Source: Clostridium thermobutyricum | GTDB taxonomy: Bacteria; Bacillota; Clostridia; Ch29 | Length of the DNA: 34,804 nucleotides | NCBI GenBank assembly: GCA_016841565.1 | Contig: JAENYX010000032.1 | Span: forward strand, 1 to 34,804 | Direction of reading: 5' to 3' | Shown here: positions 27,660 to 34,804 of the stretch, one piece after another | Layout of the letters: each line of letters opens with the position of its first letter | Position numbering within the stretch: the stretch's first letter is position 1 | The notes under the pieces: generated by a model | Seen by the model: only the letters and a program-made list of their open reading frames with translations | Told to the model about the DNA's origin: nothing | The model's database searches: none | Made by a program: the position numbers and the translations under genes

Positions 27660-29018
27660 TCACCATTTTATGGAGTATTCCTTTATCTTATAGTAAAGGC
27701 ATCTTTCGCTGATACCTAGAATCTCGGCTGTTTTTTTCTTGTTTCCGTTGTTGGCTTCCAGCGTATTAATGATTAGCTTCTTTTCCACATCCTTTATGCT
27801 TTCTCCTGAACGTATAGTAAATAAACCATGCTCTCCAACTCCATTCGGTCTGTTCTCCCTAACATTCGCGGGTAAATCAGTACTGATAATCATATTTCCG
27901 GTGCCAAGAGCCACTGCCCTTTGTATAATGTTCTCTAACTCCCTCGCATTACCTCTAAAATCATACCTTTCCAGCAAGTCCAATGCGTGAGGATCTATTT
28001 CTTTCATAGGCTTATCAAAGGCCAGACAGTATTTTTTAATAAAGTAATCCACCAGCAGCAGTATGTCTTCCCTTCTTTCTCGTAATGGAGGAAGGTTTAT
28101 AGGTATTACATTCAAACGGTAATACAAATCCTCCCTAAATGTTCTCTTTCTGATTTTTTCTTCTAAGTTTTGGTTAGTTGCTGCTATTACTCTTACATCT
28201 ATCCTTTTTTTATTATTAGAACCCAAAGGGGAGATTTCTTTTTCCTGGAGAACGCGCAATAGCTTTGATTGCAACTCATAGTCCATGTCACCTATTTCAT
28301 CTAAAAATAGGGTCCCTTTGTCAGCCGTTTCAAACTTTCCTACCTTGTTTGAGTTTGCGCCCGTAAAAGCACCTTTTTTGTACCCAAATAATTCACTTTC
28401 CAGTAATTGAAAAGGGATTGCAGCACAATTGATTACTTCATATCGGTTCTTAGATCTATTACCTAAGTAATGAATGGCCCTGGCAATCAATTCCTTTCCT
28501 GTGCCACTTTCTCCTGTTATTAGAACATTTGAATTAATATCCTTTATTTTATCTACTAAGTCAAATATCTTTAATATCGCAGGAGATTTCCCTAAAAAGC
28601 TTCCCAATCTATATTTCCCTCTCATTTCCCTGTCCAAATACTCTACCTGAGCCCTCAGCCTCAGATATTCCGAAACTTTTTCCAGTAATATTTTCAATTC
28701 TCCAACGATAACAGGTTTTTTGAGATAATAATAAGCACCTTCTTTTATTGCTTCAACGGTTGTTTCTGTACTGGCATAAGCAGTCATAATAATAACATTA
28801 ACGTCCTTATAATCTCTCTTGATTTTTCTTAGTAGATCCATTCCATTATATTCCCCTAACTTTAGGTCAAGCAAAGTAATATCTATGTCATGTTTATCTA
28901 GTAACGATAAAGCATCCGTGGGATTTTGGGCGATATATACCTTATAGTCTTCCTCCAAAGCAAATTCTAACGAATCGCAAATGGATGCTTCGTCATCTAC
29001 TATCAATAGCTTATTCAT
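27660..29018 (-). CDS. Sigma-54-dependent response regulator (NtrC family)
   Basis: A 452-residue activator. The ATG at 29018 gives the usual receiver start MNKLLIVDDEASICDSLEF; the longer frame runs into the kinase gene. Receiver: Asp8/Asp9 and phospho-acceptor Asp51 in LLDLKLGEYNG, with Thr in MTAYAS and Lys in YLKKP. Central AAA+ domain: Walker A GESGTGKE, the sigma-54 contact loop GAFTGA, Walker B TLFLDEIGDM, and the arginine-finger region ending RELENIIQRAV. C-terminal Fis-type helix-turn-helix: NNGNKKKTAEILGISERCLY (in part). All motifs are intact, so it should drive the sigma-54 promoter at 27463. It overlaps the kinase gene by eight bases. Confidence 0.95.
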   Translation of the reverse strand: MNKLLIVDDEASICDSLEFALEEDYKVYIAQNPTDALSLLDKHDIDITLLDLKLGEYNGMDLLRKIKRDYKDVNVIIMTAYASTETTVEAIKEGAYYYLKKPVIVGELKILLEKVSEYLRLRAQVEYLDREMRGKYRLGSFLGKSPAILKIFDLVDKIKDINSNVLITGESGTGKELIARAIHYLGNRSKNRYEVINCAAIPFQLLESELFGYKKGAFTGANSNKVGKFETADKGTLFLDEIGDMDYELQSKLLRVLQEKEISPLGSNNKKRIDVRVIAATNQNLEEKIRKRTFREDLYYRLNVIPINLPPLRERREDILLLVDYFIKKYCLAFDKPMKEIDPHALDLLERYDFRGNARELENIIQRAVALGTGNMIISTDLPANVRENRPNGVGEHGLFTIRSGESIKDVEKKLIINTLEANNGNKKKTAEILGISERCLYYKIKEYSIKW

Positions 29019-31008
29019 TTTCCCCCAACCCCTTTTCTGTAGGTAAGATAATTGTAACGCAAGTTCCATTATTTTCTATGCTTTCGATTTTGATATCTCC
29101 GCCATTCTCTCTAATAAATTCATAGCATATAGACAGGCCTAATCCTGAGCCATTTTTTTTCAAGGTAAAAAAAGGCTCTATTACCTTATTGATATATTGT
29201 TCCGGTATACCTATCCCATTGTCACAAATACTTAGGGTGCATTTATCATTGTCAGCATCCGAATATATTGTTAGCTTGGGATCTTTTTTCATTGCATAGA
29301 TGCTGTTTAGAATTAAATTGATTAATACCTGTTTTATCTGCTTCCTGTTACCATATATCCTAATATCATCAGAGATATTAGTATACACTGCAACTTCTTC
29401 TTTACTGATTTTCGTTTCAAACAATCCTAATACTTCTTCTATCAAGTAATCTAAAGGAAATTCCTCTTTATGAGTAACTTGAGGATGTGCATAATCCAAC
29501 AGGTCAGTGATCAGATTATTTATTCGATCCAACTCTCTTGGCACATATTTCAAAAATTTTTGCTGAAATTTACCACTATTTATCTTTTCCGGCAGTAATT
29601 CCGTAAAGGTTTTTATGGACATTAATGGGTTCCTAATCTCATGGGCAATATTTGCCATCAGCTGTCCTAATGAACTCATTTTATCCTTATGGTACAGGAA
29701 TTGCTGCATTTTTTTCTCTTCAGTAATATCTTTGATACTTACTAAAGCTCCCCCTAATTCTTCATTTGTGTCTATTAGACTATTAACGTAATACCGAAAA
29801 ACTCTTTCTTCTTTATGGGTAACCAACTTACTCTCATCATTAATAAATGATATCTCATTCGCTAAAACACCTTTTACGTGTTCAAAATCAATAAATCTGT
29901 CCAAACAGGTCTCATAAATAGACTTTCCTTCAATTTCTTCACTGTTAAAAAGCTGCAAAAGCTTTCTTGCTTTTGTATTGCAAAATCCAACGGTTCCATC
30001 CAATTCCAAAGTAATCATTGCACTAAACAAACTATTTAATATTTGTCTCTTATAAATATCCTCTTTCATTATCTTTTCGTTATTCACAATCAATTGGTTA
30101 TTTGCTTGTTCCAGTTCCCGAGTTCTCTTTCTAATCTCTTTTTTCAAAAGCTGATTCATCCTTAATATAATTAAAAAAACTACTATTCCAATTCCCAATA
30201 GAATAAGTACCGTTTCAGTAATTTCCTTACGAATCTCCGCCGGTGTCCGTATTATTTCTCCAAACCATTTATTATATATTTTCTCATAAGCGCCACTCTT
30301 TTTTATGCTTGATAAACCCTTATTTATCAATTTAATCAAATCTTCGTTCTCTGATTTTACAATAAAACAATATTCAACTTTCTGTATAGGAGCCCCTACA
30401 ATCTTTATAAAGCTAGTCTGCTTCCATTTCTGTATGGTATACATTCCCACTAATTTATCACCAACAAAAGCATCTATATTTCCCATCATTAGCAATAATA
30501 TGCCCTGTTGTTGATTGTCAACATAGTGTAACGACTTTTCATCCACATAATTAAGTATCTCCTGGGGGTAGTTATCTCTTTGAACGGCTACCCGCACAGA
30601 GGATAAATCCTCTAAATCCACGATATACTTATTATCATATCTGACAAAAATGGCATCGGAAATGTTCAGATAAGAATCGGAAAACTCATATATATTATTA
30701 AAATATCTGGAATTTGTCATACCAAGAACGATATCTATCTCGCCTTTATCCAAACTAGAGGTAACTTCATACCACGGCATTGGCTTAAACTCAACATCAA
30801 AGAGCATCTCTATCGCTATGGCATTCATAATATCTATACTAAACCCTTTATATATTCCATTATCATTAATATATTGATAAGGAGGCCTATGGTTATCTCC
30901 TCCAACTCTTATTGTTTTATCAATTATAGTATCAGCAATAACGAAAGGTGCGCTCGCTAGTAAAACTATTATTATTATGAATGCTTTAATGACATTTCTC
31001 TTTATCAT
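29011..31008 (-). CDS. Sensor histidine kinase with solute-binding (SBP_bac_3) ectodomain
   Basis: A 665-residue membrane sensor. After a signal segment (residues about 7-25) comes an amino-acid-type solute-binding domain (about 30-250): IRVGGDNHRPPYQYINDNGIYKGFSIDIM (in part), GEIDIVLGMTNS, and GAYEKIYNKWFG at its end. A membrane helix follows (about 268-288), then a short coiled coil, a PAS-like domain (MITLELDGTVGFCNTKARKLL), the dimerisation domain with the phospho-acceptor His in ANIAHEIRNPLMSIK, and an ATPase domain with N box LILNSIYAM, G1 DNGIGIP and G2 GSGLGLSI. It should sense an extracellular small molecule, likely an amino acid or relative, and phosphorylate the regulator whose gene it overlaps. 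Confidence 0.94.
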   Translation of the reverse strand: MIKRNVIKAFIIIIVLLASAPFVIADTIIDKTIRVGGDNHRPPYQYINDNGIYKGFSIDIMNAIAIEMLFDVEFKPMPWYEVTSSLDKGEIDIVLGMTNSRYFNNIYEFSDSYLNISDAIFVRYDNKYIVDLEDLSSVRVAVQRDNYPQEILNYVDEKSLHYVDNQQQGILLLMMGNIDAFVGDKLVGMYTIQKWKQTSFIKIVGAPIQKVEYCFIVKSENEDLIKLINKGLSSIKKSGAYEKIYNKWFGEIIRTPAEIRKEITETVLILLGIGIVVFLIILRMNQLLKKEIRKRTRELEQANNQLIVNNEKIMKEDIYKRQILNSLFSAMITLELDGTVGFCNTKARKLLQLFNSEEIEGKSIYETCLDRFIDFEHVKGVLANEISFINDESKLVTHKEERVFRYYVNSLIDTNEELGGALVSIKDITEEKKMQQFLYHKDKMSSLGQLMANIAHEIRNPLMSIKTFTELLPEKINSGKFQQKFLKYVPRELDRINNLITDLLDYAHPQVTHKEEFPLDYLIEEVLGLFETKISKEEVAVYTNISDDIRIYGNRKQIKQVLINLILNSIYAMKKDPKLTIYSDADNDKCTLSICDNGIGIPEQYINKVIEPFFTLKKNGSGLGLSICYEFIRENGGDIKIESIENNGTCVTIILPTEKGLGENE

Positions 31009-31468
31009 GAATTGTCAGCACCTCGTTTTAGGTATGTTTCATTAGTCAATAGTCATATAAAGTATTGCGGTTCTAAGATAATAGTATGTTTTATCAATTA
31101 ACTCTTCCAAAATTGATTTTCAGATAAACCTTTTGAGCTAAAAATAACTTTCTTTATTCAACAATTCTATGCCAATTACTCGCATCCAATATCCCTGATG
31201 CTACACACATTTTTCTATGTTGATTTGTTCAATATATTGTTAGCTTAGTTTAATTAATCCTGACAGGATGCTGATGTTTCTAGATTCAGCGCTGCTGTTA
31301 CTCATAGATGAGACTCTACTTGATTTTATATTCGACATTTCTAAAGATTAACCTCTTAATTTGTCTGCATATTCACTATGGAGTGGCAAAATTCTGCAGT
31401 TATCGTTTGGTATTTCAGGAATTTTCTATATTAAAAAAGCACCCGCAAATGCAGGTGCTCAAGCTGTC
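31009..31468. other. AT-rich intergenic stretch at the right edge of the TRAP block
   Basis: I see no gene here. It should hold the promoter of the sensor-regulator pair, but I find no strong one. It contains CCAATTACTCGCATCCAAT at 31172-31190 and TTGATTTTCAGA near 31113, both echoing parts of the inverted repeat at 27491-27542. The repeated terminator hairpin lies at 31432-31458. Confidence 0.5.
31432..31458 (-). terminator. Terminator of the 2-hydroxyacid dehydrogenase gene (right copy of a repeated hairpin)
   Basis: The stem GCACCTGC/GCGGGTGC (one G-T wobble) with an ATTT loop is followed on the minus strand by TTTTTTAA, 11 bases past the stop at 31469. It matches the hairpin at 21730-21755 except for one stem base, and the TCTATA flank is shared. 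Confidence 0.88.
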
Positions 31469-32428
31469 TTAATACTCCCTGTTATAATCTATAACGTTGA
31501 CCATTTGCGCTTTATTGTCCGAAACGAAGGCCTCCAGGTTGTCTATAAAGATCTCCATAAGCCTTTCCATGTAGTGGGGTGTAGGTCCTGCTACATGGGG
31601 AGTAAGTCGCACATTCTCCAAATCCCATATTGGGCTGTCGGCAGGAAGAGGCTCCTTCTGGAATACATCCAGTCCTGCCCCTGCTATCCAGCCTTCCCTC
31701 AGGGCCCTGATCAGTGCCTGCTCATCTACAACATCTCCCCTGGCCACGTTTATAAACCAGGCGGTTGGCTTCATCCTCTTGAATTGGCTTTCGCCAATCA
31801 TTTTTCGGGTCTGCTCGGTAAGAGGCACAAGGGTTATAACAAAGTCGCTCTGTTCAATCACCCTGTCCATCTGCAGGCTGCTATAAACTTCATCAAAATA
31901 TTCAACATCCTCTACCCTGTTCTTAACCCCCAGAATCCTCATATCAAAGGGTTTCAGCTTCCGGGCCGTCTCCCGCGCTACGGCACCGACACCAATAAAC
32001 CCAACCGTCTTACCGTATAATTCATCAATCTTGGCGGGATCCCATTTCCTGTCCAGATGTGCCTTTGTATAGTGATAGGAATTTCTCACTATGGAAAGCA
32101 GAAGGCTGACTATAAACTCGGACATTTGTATCCTGTGTACTCCCCTTGCATTGGTTAATATTATCCCCTTGTCCTTTAAATAGTCAAGAGGGAAATGGTT
32201 GATTCCCGAGAACACGCACTGTATCCACCGCAGGTTTTTCATTTTTTCAAGGTTCTTTTGGTCAATTTCCATTTGATTGGTCAAAAGAACCTGAGCCTGC
32301 GACAATACTTCCTGGTCGGCCTTGTCAAAGTCCTTGACCTTAATAACTTCCACCCGGTCTCCCAGCCTTTGGTTTATCTTTTCCAGCAATTCCTCCGTAA
32401 GGGTATAAGTACAAACAACCTTTACCAT
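31469..32428 (-). CDS. D-isomer-specific 2-hydroxyacid dehydrogenase family protein
   Basis: NAD-dependent oxidoreductase (319 residues) that interconverts a 2-keto acid and its D-2-hydroxy acid. The catalytic residues are in place: Arg in INVARGDVVDEQAL, Glu in AGLDVFQKEPLP, and His in VRLTPHVAGPTP. The nucleotide loop is GFIGVGAVARETARKL, with Ala in place of the last Gly of GxGxxG, which occurs in some family members. An N-terminal half with TNQMEIDQKNLEKMKNLRWIQCVFSGINHF (in part) fits the GhrA/YPL-type subgroup. The substrate cannot be told. Start ATG follows TAGGAGGT. It lies 90 bases after yerC and next to the TRAP block, but with backbone-like base composition. Confidence 0.92.
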   Translation of the reverse strand: MVKVVCTYTLTEELLEKINQRLGDRVEVIKVKDFDKADQEVLSQAQVLLTNQMEIDQKNLEKMKNLRWIQCVFSGINHFPLDYLKDKGIILTNARGVHRIQMSEFIVSLLLSIVRNSYHYTKAHLDRKWDPAKIDELYGKTVGFIGVGAVARETARKLKPFDMRILGVKNRVEDVEYFDEVYSSLQMDRVIEQSDFVITLVPLTEQTRKMIGESQFKRMKPTAWFINVARGDVVDEQALIRALREGWIAGAGLDVFQKEPLPADSPIWDLENVRLTPHVAGPTPHYMERLMEIFIDNLEAFVSDNKAQMVNVIDYNREY

Positions 32429-32518
32429 AGGTCTACCTCCTAAGAATTTTAAGATTATGCTACCTTATACATACACGCTACCGCCTTACAATAAACACTG
32501 GCCCTAAGCCTTCCTTTC

Positions 32519-32845
32519 TTATTCGGGTTTGTATTCCCTGTCGCCAACCGTTGACTCGGCCAGTCTGTCCAGCACCATATTATACCCGTCGGCTCCGTAT
32601 TTAATGAAGCGGTTTACCCTGCTTATGGTGGCCGAACTGGCGCCGGTCTCCTCCACAATTTCGCTGTAGGTCTTGCCCTTTTTCAACATATGGGCAACTG
32701 TAAATCTTTGGGCCAAGGCCTTCAGCTCTGTTATGGTGCACACATCCTCAAAAAACATATAGCATTCATCTATGGTACGCAACTGTAATATGGCTCTGAA
32801 AAGGTGGTCGGTTTCCGCATCCTTCAATTTTGGATTAACAGACAT
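32519..32845 (-). CDS. yerC: YerC/YecD family TrpR-related regulator
   Basis: A small DNA-binding protein (108 residues) of the TrpR-like YerC/YecD family found widely in Firmicutes. Its helix-turn-helix is clear: MLKKGKTYSEIVEETGASSATISRVNRF (in part, about residues 53-80), preceded by the conserved start DHLFRAILQLRTIDECYMFFEDVCTITELKALAQRF (in part). Targets are not known to me. The position between purD and pcrA matches the order in Bacillus subtilis, which supports the symbol. It has its own likely promoter upstream. Confidence 0.92.
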   Translation of the reverse strand: MSVNPKLKDAETDHLFRAILQLRTIDECYMFFEDVCTITELKALAQRFTVAHMLKKGKTYSEIVEETGASSATISRVNRFIKYGADGYNMVLDRLAESTVGDREYKPE

Positions 32846-32879
32846 ATGCCATCTCTCCCCATCATTTGTTCTAACTCTA

Positions 32880-32908
32880 ATTATAACCCAAAAAGTTTAA
32901 TACTTTAA
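32880..32908 (-). promoter_or_regulatory. Predicted sigma-A promoter of yerC
   Basis: On the minus strand TTAAAG and TATAAT are separated by 17 bases, and the -10 lies about 35 bases upstream of the yerC start. The -10 is perfect, the -35 partial. Confidence 0.55.
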
Positions 32909-33008
32909 CACTTTTATCGGTAAAATAGCATTTATTTCTATGCTGCCCGGGGAATAGACAGGGCTTTTTCGCATAAAATAATTGTTATTATATGAAAGGA
33001 AGAGCGAA

Positions 33009-33215
33009 ATGACATACAAAGAAAAAGATAAACACAAAAATTATGGTGAATACGGCCGCCTTCCCGACAATGTATTTGAAACCTATAACACCGGGAAATA
33101 CCCGTCCATCTATAGGACAACCAACGCATTGGTATTTCCTTTAAATCCCATTAACGGAGAAGAAGTACTAAGCGGAGAAGAGCTATCGTCCCCTCGGGAG
33201 GATGAAGGAGAATAA
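33009..33215 (+). CDS. Small hydrophilic protein of unknown function
   Basis: A 68-residue protein I do not recognise. The ATG at 33009 is chosen because a purine-rich GGAAGAG precedes it; the longer frame would need a TTG without such a site. It is rich in Lys, Asp, Glu and Tyr, with a basic start (MTYKEKDKHKNYGEYG) and a strongly acidic end (GEEVLSGEELSSPREDEGE). No membrane segment or cysteine motif is seen. It is divergent from yerC and is followed by a second small plus-strand gene after 81 bases. Confidence 0.55.
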   Translation: MTYKEKDKHKNYGEYGRLPDNVFETYNTGKYPSIYRTTNALVFPLNPINGEEVLSGEELSSPREDEGE

Positions 33216-33296
33216 TATTGGGGTTCAAGAATAATTTTCCGGATTATTGGCAATATATAATAAAACGCAAAAACGCTTCAAAGGGGAGGTGAAATA

Positions 33297-33488
33297 TTGA
33301 CTACTTTTCACTTAATACATGTAGTAGTTGGGGCTGTCCTGGCAGCTGTAAACTTTTGGAATCTAATGGATGTGACAAGCAGGACATACTTTAATTCTAT
33401 TATTGGCCTTGTGGTACTCGCCTATAACGCATATTATCTGTTTGGCAGGGAAAACGTGGATGAGAAAAACAAGGAATCGGGTTCCTAA
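33297..33488 (+). CDS. Small two-helix membrane protein
   Basis: A 63-residue protein with a TTG start, supported by an excellent site GGGGAGGT six bases upstream. Two hydrophobic helices are visible (HLIHVVVGAVLAAVNFW and SIIGLVVLAYNAYYLF), joined by a short polar turn, with a charged tail RENVDEKNKESGS. It should sit in the membrane with a short hairpin. I cannot assign a function. The shared terminator overlaps its last codons. Confidence 0.65.
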   Translation: MTTFHLIHVVVGAVLAAVNFWNLMDVTSRTYFNSIIGLVVLAYNAYYLFGRENVDEKNKESGS

Positions 33489-33504
33489 CCCGGTTCCTTG
33501 TTTT
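33466..33504. terminator. Bidirectional terminator between the small membrane protein gene and purD
   Basis: A long stem (AAAACAAGGAATCGGGTT with its near-perfect complement, 3-base loop) ends in TTTT on the plus strand and TTGTTTTT on the minus strand. It sits between two converging genes and should serve both. Confidence 0.9.
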
Positions 33505-33515
33505 AATTTATGTCA

Positions 33516-34769
33516 TTATCTGGCTATATCCTTTCTATATTGAACACCCTCAAACCTCACCTTTGCAGCTGCACGGTACGCCCTCTCCCGGGCTTGGTCC
33601 CTGCTCGGCCCCAGGGCGGTAATCCCCAGTACCCGTCCTCCGTTTGTATAGTATTTGCCCTCCATCAGCTTGGTGCCTGCATGAAAGGCATAGGCTTTAT
33701 GGGCAGCCGCCTGCTCAAGGCCTTCAATCAGACAGCCCCTGCGGTAGCTTCCGGGATATCCTCCCGATGCCAGGACCACGCAAACGCAGCGCTGCTCCGA
33801 CCAGCTGATATTCTGCTCTCCCAGCCTGCCGTCCACCACCGAATTCATAATCTCCACAAGATCGCTGTCCAAACGCGGCAGAATAACCTGGGTCTCAGGA
33901 TCTCCAAAACGGCAGTTAAATTCCAAAACCTTTATCCCGCTTGATGTAACCATAAGACCGAAGTACAAAACTCCCTTATATTCAATATTCTCCTTCTTCA
34001 GAGCCTCGATAACAGGTGTCATTACCTTACTCCGGAATTCCTGTTCTATTTCAGGAGTGTAAACGTCATTTGGAGAAAAGGTCCCCATGCCCCCGGTGTT
34101 GGGTCCCCTGTCCCCATCAAAAATTCTCTTGTAATCCCTTGCACTTTCCATGGGTATTATGGTTTTACCGTCCACAAAGCACAGCATGGTCATTTCTATG
34201 CCCTCCAGAAATTCCTCCACCAATACCATGTCTCCGGCCTGGCCGTATTTCCGTTCCACCATAATTTCCCTAAGCCCGGCTTCGGCCTCCTGCCGGTTCC
34301 CGGCAATGATAACCCCCTTGCCGGCAGCCAGACCGTCTGCCTTTATTACTGTGGGAAAACCAAAGAGCCCTGCCTGTTCAACCGCCTGGTCAAAATCCGT
34401 AAACACCCTGAAATCCCCTGTTGGAATATTGTGCTTTTTCATAAATTCCTTTGAAAATACCTTGCTCCCCTCCAACCGGGCAGCACTGCCATCGGGGCCG
34501 AAAACCTTCAGGCCTCTTTTCTGGAACTCACCAACTATTCCTGCAACAAGGGGGGCTTCGGGTCCCACTACCGTCAGGTCAATATTCTCTGCCGCTGCAA
34601 ATTCTGCAAGAGCTTCTATGTCTGTATCCTTAATATCAACGCACTGCGCTATTCCCTGCATGCCCCCATTGCCGGGAGCGGCGTATATTTTGTCTACCAG
34701 AGGACTTTGTGCAATCTTCCACGCAAGGGTATGCTCCCGTCCTCCGCTTCCTACTATTAGAATCTTCAT
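33516..34769 (-). CDS. purD: Phosphoribosylamine-glycine ligase (GAR synthetase)
   Basis: Second step of de novo purine synthesis: joins phosphoribosylamine, glycine and ATP. Full length at 417 residues from the ATG at 34769, which has AGGAG seven bases upstream; a GTG two codons earlier is less well placed. Family motifs: MKILIVGSGGREHTLAWKI, GPEAPLVAGIVGEF, the ATP-grasp segments FPTVIKADGLAAGKGVIIA and VLVEEFLEGIEMTMLCFVDG, the signature RDYKRIFDGDRGPNTGGMG, and FNCRFGDPETQVILPRLDSDL (in part) with metal ligands. It should be the last gene of a pur operon that continues beyond the window edge. Confidence 0.97.
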   Translation of the reverse strand: MKILIVGSGGREHTLAWKIAQSPLVDKIYAAPGNGGMQGIAQCVDIKDTDIEALAEFAAAENIDLTVVGPEAPLVAGIVGEFQKRGLKVFGPDGSAARLEGSKVFSKEFMKKHNIPTGDFRVFTDFDQAVEQAGLFGFPTVIKADGLAAGKGVIIAGNRQEAEAGLREIMVERKYGQAGDMVLVEEFLEGIEMTMLCFVDGKTIIPMESARDYKRIFDGDRGPNTGGMGTFSPNDVYTPEIEQEFRSKVMTPVIEALKKENIEYKGVLYFGLMVTSSGIKVLEFNCRFGDPETQVILPRLDSDLVEIMNSVVDGRLGEQNISWSEQRCVCVVLASGGYPGSYRRGCLIEGLEQAAAHKAYAFHAGTKLMEGKYYTNGGRVLGITALGPSRDQARERAYRAAAKVRFEGVQYRKDIAR

Positions 34770-34786
34770 ATCCACACTCCTTTCAC

Positions 34787-34804
34787 AGGTGCTAGGTGCT
34801 AGGT
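34787..34804. repeat. Heptamer tandem repeat (AGGTGCT, two and a half copies)
   Basis: AGGTGCTAGGTGCTAGGT lies just upstream of the purD ribosome binding site and reaches the window edge, so its full length is unknown. Its complement, with the next bases, reads CCTAGCACCTGTGA, close to CCTGGCACCTGTGA at 2413-2426. Confidence 0.65.

Noticed and set aside
31384..31397. TGGCAAAATTCTGC on the plus strand as a sigma-54 promoter
   Set aside because: The GG-to-GC spacing is one base short, and no plus-strand gene follows.
31361..32020. Plus-strand open frame of 219 codons opposite the hydroxyacid dehydrogenase
   Set aside because: It runs through a terminator hairpin and is antisense to an intact enzyme gene.

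Overview
The window looks like the chromosome of a Gram-positive member of the Clostridia (Firmicutes). The grounds are strong GGAGG-type ribosome binding sites with some GTG and TTG starts, a pcrA-ligA-gatCAB block, an AMIN-domain cell-wall amidase with copper-amine-oxidase-like N-terminal repeats, lipoprotein-type solute receptors, a YerC/YecD TrpR-like protein, and REP-like GGGGACGGTT hairpins of a kind I associate with clostridial genomes. Species cannot be told from the sequence alone. Nearly every gene is on the minus strand, so transcription runs from high to low coordinates; two small genes at 33.0-33.5 kb are the only ones on the plus strand.

Layout in transcription order. 34.8-33.5 kb: purD, facing two small plus-strand genes across a shared terminator. 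32.8-31.5 kb: a yerC-type regulator and a D-2-hydroxyacid dehydrogenase. 31.0-21.8 kb: a visibly AT-richer block holding a sensor kinase with a solute-binding ectodomain, an NtrC-type sigma-54 activator, and an operon of TAXI receptor, DUF1850 protein, fused TRAP permease, octopine/nopaline-dehydrogenase-family protein and ornithine-cyclodeaminase-family protein. 21.7-21.5 kb: the eroded 3' end of a type I glutamine synthetase gene. 21.2-16.7 kb: a complete branched-chain-amino-acid type ABC transporter (receptor, two permeases, two ATPases). 16.5-14.7 kb: a large lipoprotein joining a beta-helix to DUF5050-like repeats. 14.6-5.9 kb: a housekeeping operon, pcrA, small orf, ArsA-like ATPase, ligA, gatC, gatA, gatB. 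5.8-0 kb: a multi-pass permease, an orphan protein of possible ADP-ribosyltransferase-like fold, an AIR-synthase/HypE-like protein and a cell-wall amidase.

The order purD, yerC, pcrA, ligA, gatCAB matches the order I recall from Bacillus subtilis. The Liv cluster, the lipoprotein and the TRAP block therefore look like cargo placed into an old conserved backbone.

The most interesting part is the 21.8-31.0 kb block. It has what appears to be a complete sigma-54 control region: a TGGCAT-N5-TTGC promoter 59 bases upstream of the TAXI receptor start, and two copies of the palindrome TGCAA-N3-TTGCA whose centres lie 31 bp apart, about three helical turns. Near-identical terminator hairpins in the same orientation lie at both edges. 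Read together it looks like a self-contained module that senses, imports and degrades an amino-acid-derived compound, possibly an opine. The substrate is inferred, not shown.
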